A stretch of 64,000 nucleotides of DNA from Lentzea albida. GTDB lineage: Bacteria > Actinomycetota > Actinomycetes > Mycobacteriales > Pseudonocardiaceae. The position numbers and the translations under genes were made by a program. The first letter of the stretch is position 1; the number at the start of each line of letters is the position of its first letter. The DNA lies in contig NZ_FOFV01000006.1 in the NCBI RefSeq assembly GCF_900111005.1, positions 1 to 64,000 of the forward strand, given 5' to 3'. Below the pieces are notes generated by a model that saw only the letters and a list, made by a program, of their open reading frames with translations, had not been told where the DNA came from and ran no database searches. This document shows positions 58,362 to 64,000 of the stretch, piece by piece.

Positions 58362-60878
58362 CTAGGCCTCCGCCATGCCCGCGACCACCGAGTTCCGAGC
58401 CGCACGGCGGGCCGGGAGGGCGGCGGCGAGGACGGCCGCCACCACGGCCAGGCCGAGCATCACGCCGATCTGTCCGAACGGGATCGAGAAGCTGATCTGG
58501 AACTCCGAGTTCGAGATCGACTGGACCAGCAGCCAGCCGAAGCCCGCGCCGAGCAGGACGCCCACGACGGCTCCGATCAGGGCCATCAGGATCGACTCGA
58601 CGACCAGCATCTGCCGCAGCTGGCCCCTGGTCAGGCCCAGTGCGCGGAGCAGGGCGGACTCGCGGGTGCGTTCCAGGACGGACAGGGTCAGGGTGTTCGC
58701 GATGCCGAACAGGGCGATGATCAGGGCCAGGCCGACCAGGGCCCAGATGAAGAGCAGGATCTGGTCGATCTGCGCGTTCAGTTCGGCCTTGGTCTCGGCC
58801 GCCGAGTTCAGGACGGCGACCGGGGAGGTCGCGATGACGCGTTCCAGGTCGGCTCGGGCCACCGTGATGTCGGTGCCGGGCGCCAGCTTGACCAGCATCT
58901 TCTGGTAGCCCTTCGAGGGCTCCTTCAGCAGGGAGTCGGCGGTGGCGAGGGTGACGATGCCGGTGCCGTAGCTGTTGTCCTTGATCAGGGCGACGACCTT
59001 GATGTCCTTGCCGCTGATCGGGACGGTGGAGCCGACGGTGAGGCCCGCTTCCTTGGCCTCCTTCTCGCGCATCGCGAGCTCGTTGTCCTTGAGGCCGGTG
59101 AGGGTGCCCGCGGCGACCTCGGGGCGGACGAGGGTGCCGATCGCGTCGGACGGGTAGCCGACGACGTCGGCGTACTGGAGCTTCGGCGACTCGCCGTACG
59201 CGGTGAGTTCGGGGGCGACCTTCTCGACGTTGTTCACCTTGGACAGTTCGTCGACGAACTTCTTCTGCAGCGGCTGGCTGTAGACGTTCGAGGTGACCTC
59301 GTAGTCGGCCGGGAAGCGGGCGTCGACCTTCTCGTTCATGGTCGCCCGACCACTGCCCGCCACGACGGTCACCATCGCGACGATGGTCACGCCGATCATC
59401 AGCGCCGCCGTGGTCGCGGCGGTCCGCTTGGGGTTGCGGCCCGCGTTGGCCGAGGCCAGCTTGGCCGGGACGCCGCGCAGGGCCTTGCCGAACAGGCGGT
59501 TCACCAGCGGCACGTACAGCGGGCCGAGGAGCAGCACGGCGAACAGCAGGACCATGGTGGCGCCGCCGGTGATGAACAGCGCCGGCTCCTCCTTCTCCTG
59601 CTGCAGGCCGAAGTAGACGCCCGCGGCACCGAGGAGGGCGATGAGGGTCGCGACGACGATCCGGACCTTGCCGGTGCGGGCCACGTCGTCGGAGCTGTCG
59701 GGCTGCGAGCGCAGGGCCGCCACGGGGGCGACCCGGGTGGCGCGGCGGGCCGGGAGCACGGCGGACAGGACGGTCACGACCACGCCGACGCCGAAGGCCG
59801 CGACGATCGTCACCCACGAGATCGGCAGGCGGATCGGGGCGTCCTCGCCGCCGGGGCCGCCGACGGTGCTGATGAACGTCTGCAGCAACGCCGAGACGCC
59901 GATTCCGCCGAGGAGGCCGAGCACCGACGCCGCGAGGCCCATGAAGACCGCTTCGGCGAGCACGGACCGGAACACCTGCCCGCGTTCCGCTCCGACGCAG
60001 CGCAGCAGCGCCAGTTCCTTCGTGCGCTGGGCGACGAGGATCGTGAAGGTGTTGTAGATGACCATGCCCGCGACGACGAGCGAGATGGCGGCGAACGCCA
60101 GCAGGAACGTCTTGATCTCGGTGGCCGCGTCGCCGACCTGGGCGAGCGTGGCCTCGGTCAGCTGCTCACCGGTCTGCACCTGGTAACCGGCGCCGATGGC
60201 CTTGGTGATGTTGTCGACGAGCTGCTGCTGCGTCACGCCGGACTTGGCGACCGCGACGATCTCGTAGATCTTCTGGTCCGGGATCAACGCGCGCAGGCCG
60301 TCCGGCGACAGCACCACGTGGTCGCTGCCGGACATCGAGATGCTGCTCGCGCCCTGCTGGTAGGTGCCGACGATGGTGTAGGCGTGCTCGGTGTTGTCCT
60401 GGTCGAGCAGCTTGAGCTTGTCGCCGACCTTGAGCTTCGCGACCTGGGCGGTCTTGGTGTCGACCGCGGCCTCGTCGGCCTTGGCCGGGTACCGGCCGTC
60501 CTTGAGGTTGAAGTCGCGCAGCTTCTCCGTGGTCGGCAGCGGCTGCACCAGCGCGTTGCGCGCCTTGCCCTCGCCGCCGAGCAACGCGGCGCTGCCGAAC
60601 TCGCGCGAGTCGGCGCCCTCGACTCCCGGCGTGCTGCGGATCTTCTGCAGGAAGCCGGCGGGGATGCCGTCCTCCCGGTTGGGGCTGTTCTCCGTCGTGT
60701 GCACGGCCGCGTCGACGTTGCGGGCGCTGCGGGCGAAGTTGTCCCTGGTCTGCTCCCCGACGGCGTCGCCGAGCACGAGCGTGCCCGTCACGAACGCGAC
60801 GCCGAGCGCGATGGCGATGCTGGACAGCACCAGCCTCGCCGTGCGGGCGCGCAGGCCCGCGAGGATCGTCTTCAGCAT
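58362..60878 (-). CDS. MacB/FtsX-type ABC transporter permease
   Basis: An 838-residue FtsX-family permease with two copies of the permease unit: N-terminal TM helix (ARLVLSSIAIALGVAFVTGTLVLG), an extracytoplasmic domain of about 200 residues, three TM helices (around 260-370), then two further helices near 430-490, a second extracytoplasmic domain, and three final TM helices. Such large proteins act with a LolD/MacB-type ATPase to export lipids, peptides or antibiotics, or to transmit signals. The ATPase gene lies 7 bp upstream. Confidence 0.9.
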   Translation of the reverse strand: MLKTILAGLRARTARLVLSSIAIALGVAFVTGTLVLGDAVGEQTRDNFARSARNVDAAVHTTENSPNREDGIPAGFLQKIRSTPGVEGADSREFGSAALLGGEGKARNALVQPLPTTEKLRDFNLKDGRYPAKADEAAVDTKTAQVAKLKVGDKLKLLDQDNTEHAYTIVGTYQQGASSISMSGSDHVVLSPDGLRALIPDQKIYEIVAVAKSGVTQQQLVDNITKAIGAGYQVQTGEQLTEATLAQVGDAATEIKTFLLAFAAISLVVAGMVIYNTFTILVAQRTKELALLRCVGAERGQVFRSVLAEAVFMGLAASVLGLLGGIGVSALLQTFISTVGGPGGEDAPIRLPISWVTIVAAFGVGVVVTVLSAVLPARRATRVAPVAALRSQPDSSDDVARTGKVRIVVATLIALLGAAGVYFGLQQEKEEPALFITGGATMVLLFAVLLLGPLYVPLVNRLFGKALRGVPAKLASANAGRNPKRTAATTAALMIGVTIVAMVTVVAGSGRATMNEKVDARFPADYEVTSNVYSQPLQKKFVDELSKVNNVEKVAPELTAYGESPKLQYADVVGYPSDAIGTLVRPEVAAGTLTGLKDNELAMREKEAKEAGLTVGSTVPISGKDIKVVALIKDNSYGTGIVTLATADSLLKEPSKGYQKMLVKLAPGTDITVARADLERVIATSPVAVLNSAAETKAELNAQIDQILLFIWALVGLALIIALFGIANTLTLSVLERTRESALLRALGLTRGQLRQMLVVESILMALIGAVVGVLLGAGFGWLLVQSISNSEFQISFSIPFGQIGVMLGLAVVAAVLAAALPARRAARNSVVAGMAEA

Positions 60879-60885
60879 CGGTAGC

Positions 60886-61638
60886 TCACGCCCCCAGGTG
60901 CGTGAGGGCGTTCACGACGGACTCGGTGGTGGGCTGGTGGATCTCGCCCGCGAGCCGGCCGTCGGCGAGCAGCACCACGCGGTCCGCGTAGCTCGCGGCC
61001 ACCGGGTCGTGCGTCACCATGATCACGGTCTGGCCCAGCTTGCGGACCGACATGCGCAGGAAGTCGAGGACCTCGGCGCCGCTGCGGGAGTCCAGGTTGC
61101 CGGTCGGCTCGTCGGCGAAGATGACCTCGGGACGGGCGACGAGCGCGCGGGCGCAGGCCACGCGCTGCTGCTGGCCACCGGACAGCTCGGTCGGGCGGTG
61201 CGTCAGGCGGTCGCGCAGTCCGAGCACGTTGACGATGGTGTCGAACCACTCCTTGTCGGGCTTGCGGCCCGCGAGTTCGAGGCCCAGCAGGATGTTCTGC
61301 TCGGCGGTCAGCGTCGGCAGCAGGTTGAACGCCTGGAACACGAAGCCGACGCGGTCGCGGCGCAGCTTGGTGAGGTCCTTGTCGTTCAGCTTGGTGATCT
61401 CGGTCTGTCCGATGTGGATCGCGCCGCCGTCCACCGTGTCCAGTCCCGCGAGGCAGTGCATCAGCGTGGACTTGCCGGAGCCGGACGGGCCCATGATCGC
61501 GGTGAAGCGGCCGGCCTGGAAGGCGACGTCGATGCCGTCGAGCGCCCGCACCGCGGTGTCACCCTTGCCGTAGACCTTCACCAGGTTGTGGGCCGCCGCG
61601 GCGGTCCGGGTGCCGACCTCGGACACCAGTGCAGACAT
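60886..61638 (-). CDS. ABC transporter ATP-binding protein (MacB/LolD type)
   Basis: A 250-residue ATPase with Walker A GPSGSGKST, Q-loop FVFQAFNLLP, signature LSGGQQQRVACARAL, Walker B VIFADEPTGNLD and H-loop MVTHDPVAA. It energises the FtsX-type permease encoded next to it on the same transcript. The operon starts about 115 bp after the end of the LuxR-family regulator and is on the same strand, so the regulator may control it. Confidence 0.94.
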   Translation of the reverse strand: MSALVSEVGTRTAAAAHNLVKVYGKGDTAVRALDGIDVAFQAGRFTAIMGPSGSGKSTLMHCLAGLDTVDGGAIHIGQTEITKLNDKDLTKLRRDRVGFVFQAFNLLPTLTAEQNILLGLELAGRKPDKEWFDTIVNVLGLRDRLTHRPTELSGGQQQRVACARALVARPEVIFADEPTGNLDSRSGAEVLDFLRMSVRKLGQTVIMVTHDPVAASYADRVVLLADGRLAGEIHQPTTESVVNALTHLGA

Positions 61639-61755
61639 GTCGATCGCCTTCCTCAGGGGGTGTTCCTTGCTGAGGAGAAAGCTAGGAGCAGGCCGAGTAC
61701 GCGGACATCAACTCGGCGACGCGATGCGCATCAGCCTGAGGTATGACAACCGGGG

Positions 61756-64000
61756 CTATTCGAGCAGACCCCGGTCGTACGCGATCGCGACGGCCTCGGC
61801 GCGCCGTGACGCCCCGAGCTTGGCCATGATCCGGGAAAGGTGCACGGAAACGGTCTTCTCGCTGATGTACAGCTCCTCGCCGACCTCGCGGTTCGTCCGT
61901 CCCGCGGCCACCAGGCCGAGCACGTCGCGTTCGCGAGGGGTGAAGAGGTCGACGTGCTCGCGCACCGGTTCGTCAGCCCTGAGGGTGATGCGGGCCCGCT
62001 TGGCGCACGACGCGACGGCCTCGGCGAGCGGCACGGCCTTGAGCTTCGTGGCCACCTCGTCGGCCTGGCGGAGCTGGTCGGCGGCCTCGTCCCGCCGGTT
62101 CTCGCCGAGCAACGCCTCCGCGAGCCGCCACCGGCACAGCGCCTGCTCGAACAGCACCCCGTAGGCGAACTCGTCGACGGCCGCCTGCCACAGCTCCGGG
62201 TCACCGGCCCCGGTCAGCCTGGACTCCTCGGCGAGCGCGCGGGCCAGCCACGCGCGGCCTTCCGGTCCGAGCACGCCGGCGCGCGGCTTGCCGTTCTGCG
62301 CGGTGAGCCGCACGTGCTCGGCGAGCTCGTGTCCTGCGGTGACGGCGTTCTTCTCGGCCTCGGCGTCCCGCTTGCGGCGTGCCTTGGCGGCGATCTCCGC
62401 GTGCGCCGCGATGCCGATCGCGCCGATCCGGATGCCCGCCAGCATCCACGGACTGCCGAGCTTGCGCGCCCACGCCAGCGCGTCCGTGACGCGTTCGACC
62501 GCCAGTTCCGGACGGCCGCGCCACAACGCGAGCTCCGCGCCCGTACCACCGGTGATCAGCGCGATCTGGATGTCGCGGTGCCAGTCGCTGCGCAGCTTCG
62601 TGATCATCCGCTCGGACTCGGCCAGGTCGCCGCGCGAGACGGTGAGGTGCGTGCTCGCCGCCGCCAGCCTGGCCAGCACGGTCGAGGACACGGACATGCC
62701 GGGCGGTTCGCTGGCCCACGCCGCGTAGTCCCAGTCGCCGAGGTAGTAGTGCACCAGCACCTGCAGGATGCGGATCTCCAGCCCGAACATGCTCCAGGTC
62801 AGGCCGGTCTCCTTGGCCCTGTCCCCCGCCAGGTTGAACACGCGCGCGGCCTCGGCCAGCTCGCCGCGGTCGTAGTGCATCAGGCCGTAGTAGTACCAAG
62901 CCCTCAGCTCGTTGTTGAACGCTCCGACCTCACGCGCGCACTCGATCGCGCGCTCGAAGCTGGCCTTCGCCACCTCGGGCTCGTCCGCGTGGTCGTCCAG
63001 GATCGCCAGGGTGCCCAGACCGTCCGCGACCGCTCCCGGCGCGTTCGCCGTCCGGCCGTTCTCGATCGCGAGCTCGGCGGCTTCGCGCGCGGCCGCGTCC
63101 TCGCGTTGCTGGCGCAGGGAAGAGGCCTTGCCCGCGAACACGCGGGCGCGGGTGGGGCTGGGCTCGCGGTCCTGCACGAGGGCGAGCGCCTTGCCGATGA
63201 CCAGGAAGCCCTCTTCCTCGTTGCCGTCGAGGATCGAGAGGGCCTGCGAGAGCCGCAGCCAGATCTCGGCGGCCTCCTCCGGCGTCTGCGCGGAGCTGAT
63301 GGCCTTGGTGGCGCTGCGGGCGAACGCGACGGCCCGTTCCGGCTGCCCCGCCGTGCCCGCGACCCACGACGCGCGCCGCAGCAGCACCGACTCGTCCACA
63401 TCGGACGGACGGTCGGCTTCGGGAACCGCGTTCCAGAGGTTGAGCGCCTTTTCCAGGTACCGCAACGACTCCGCGGGAGCACCGGCGCGTTCGGCCTCCT
63501 TGGCCGCCTGGATGGACGCGGTGAGCGCCTGCGGCAGGTCGTGGCTCTCGAACGCGTGGTGGGCGAGCGCCGCCGCGGTACCGCGTTCGTCCAGCCGCTT
63601 CGCCAGGTGTCGCGCGTAGGCGGCGTGCAGCCGGACCCGTTCACCGGGCAGCAGATCACCGTAGACGGCCTCGCGGACGAGGGCGTGGCGGAACGTGTAG
63701 ACCTCGTCGTCGCTCACGACGAGCAAGTGGTGCTGGACGAGCTCGCGCAAGGCCGTGTCGAACGCGAGGTCGTCCATGCCCGAGACCTCGTGCAGCCGGT
63801 AGTGCCGAACCCGGCGCCCCCACGCCGACGCGACGCGGACGGCGTGCTGCGCCTCGGAACTGAGGCTTTCGACGCGGCTGAGCAGCACGTCGGCGAGCGC
63901 GGACGGCAACGACCTCGCGTCGTCGCACGTGGCCACCGCGATGAGCTCCTCGGCGAAGAAGGCGTTGCCCTCGGAGCGTTCCGCGACCTGGCGCACGACG
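61756..64000 (-). CDS. large LuxR-family (LAL) ATP-binding regulator, 5' end outside window
   Basis: At least 746 residues; the reading frame is open to the window edge, so the N-terminal Walker A/B ATPase part is missing. What is visible: the end of an AAA16-type ATPase with RQVAERSEGNAFFAEEL, a long helical TPR-like middle, and a C-terminal LuxR helix-turn-helix (FTPRERDVLGLVAAGRTNREVGEELYISEKTVSVHLSRIMAKLG). LAL regulators respond to ATP and small molecules and often control secondary metabolism or sugar use. Directly upstream of an ABC exporter operon. Confidence 0.88.
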   Translation of the reverse strand, partial: VVRQVAERSEGNAFFAEELIAVATCDDARSLPSALADVLLSRVESLSSEAQHAVRVASAWGRRVRHYRLHEVSGMDDLAFDTALRELVQHHLLVVSDDEVYTFRHALVREAVYGDLLPGERVRLHAAYARHLAKRLDERGTAAALAHHAFESHDLPQALTASIQAAKEAERAGAPAESLRYLEKALNLWNAVPEADRPSDVDESVLLRRASWVAGTAGQPERAVAFARSATKAISSAQTPEEAAEIWLRLSQALSILDGNEEEGFLVIGKALALVQDREPSPTRARVFAGKASSLRQQREDAAAREAAELAIENGRTANAPGAVADGLGTLAILDDHADEPEVAKASFERAIECAREVGAFNNELRAWYYYGLMHYDRGELAEAARVFNLAGDRAKETGLTWSMFGLEIRILQVLVHYYLGDWDYAAWASEPPGMSVSSTVLARLAAASTHLTVSRGDLAESERMITKLRSDWHRDIQIALITGGTGAELALWRGRPELAVERVTDALAWARKLGSPWMLAGIRIGAIGIAAHAEIAAKARRKRDAEAEKNAVTAGHELAEHVRLTAQNGKPRAGVLGPEGRAWLARALAEESRLTGAGDPELWQAAVDEFAYGVLFEQALCRWRLAEALLGENRRDEAADQLRQADEVATKLKAVPLAEAVASCAKRARITLRADEPVREHVDLFTPRERDVLGLVAAGRTNREVGEELYISEKTVSVHLSRIMAKLGASRRAEAVAIAYDRGLLE

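Noticed and set aside
58053-60884. 943-codon ORF on the plus strand
   Set aside because: Antisense shadow of the FtsX-type permease, which has clear domains and a coupled ATPase.

Overview
The window comes from a high-GC Gram-positive actinomycete, most likely a member of the Pseudonocardiales (Lentzea/Saccharothrix-like). Support: strongly GC-biased codon use with very rare TTA codons, many GTG starts and ATGA/GTGA start-stop overlaps, an Lsr2 nucleoid protein, a SigE-family ECF sigma factor, paired ClpP genes with a PopR-type regulator, CebR-type LacI operator logic and a CsoR regulator. The genus is an inference. No insertion sequence, prophage, CRISPR array or rRNA gene is visible. One tRNA gene is present.

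Layout. 0-2 kb: a short tandem repeat, two tandem LysE/RhtB exporters and a secreted DUF4232 protein. 2-7.4 kb: a CitA/DcuS-type two-component system divergent from a tripartite tricarboxylate transporter operon (tctC-tctB-tctA). 7.4-10.6 kb: TetR, an SDR, a PopR/ClgR-like regulator and two overlapping clpP genes, with matching palindromes in front of the regulator and the clpP pair. 10.6-13.1 kb: a compact lasso-peptide locus (precursor, asparagine-synthetase-like cyclase, fused B1-B2 leader peptidase) divergent from a ROK regulator. 15-22 kb: a sugar region with a mutarotase-like protein, a GntR/UTRA regulator and a mannose-class PTS operon (IIB, fused IIC-IID, IIA) that ends in a cytoplasmic ceramidase-fold hydrolase. 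A perfect 26-bp palindrome lies at the PTS promoter. 22-25 kb: tRNA with anticodon CAA, CsoR with its operator and a divergent 25-residue CxxC peptide, Lsr2, and a fused PabAB. 25-30.5 kb: SigE-family sigma/anti-sigma pair, metallophosphoesterase, and a polyamine operon (decarboxylase-speD-speE-like). 30.5-36 kb: S9 peptidase, DUF1295 protein plus cyclopropane-fatty-acid synthase, and a secreted repeat protein. 36-41 kb: gcvT-glyA behind a tandem glycine riboswitch and a small leader ORF, then small membrane proteins. 41-48 kb: acyl-CoA/beta-oxidation island (AMACR-like, acyl-CoA dehydrogenase, thiolase, FadB-like) with an AraC regulator. 48-58 kb: DM13 protein, LacI regulator, ACT-GNAT protein, phytase-like esterase, and a Ceb-like operon (binding protein, two permeases, GH1 beta-glucosidase). 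58-64 kb: MacB/FtsX-type ABC exporter and a large LuxR-family regulator cut by the window end.

Most notable. (1) The lasso-peptide locus has a clear predicted core, GSASGSSDASGQSFN, with ring closure Gly1-Asp8. The B protein is fused and no exporter gene is nearby. (2) The PTS/ceramidase-like operon suggests uptake and phosphorylation of an N-acylated sugar followed by intracellular deacylation. (3) One of the two ClpP subunits has Ala in place of the nucleophilic Ser, and the pair sits beside a PopR-like gene with matching operators. (4) There are two likely microproteins below usual gene-calling size: one at the CsoR operator and one between the glycine riboswitch and gcvT.
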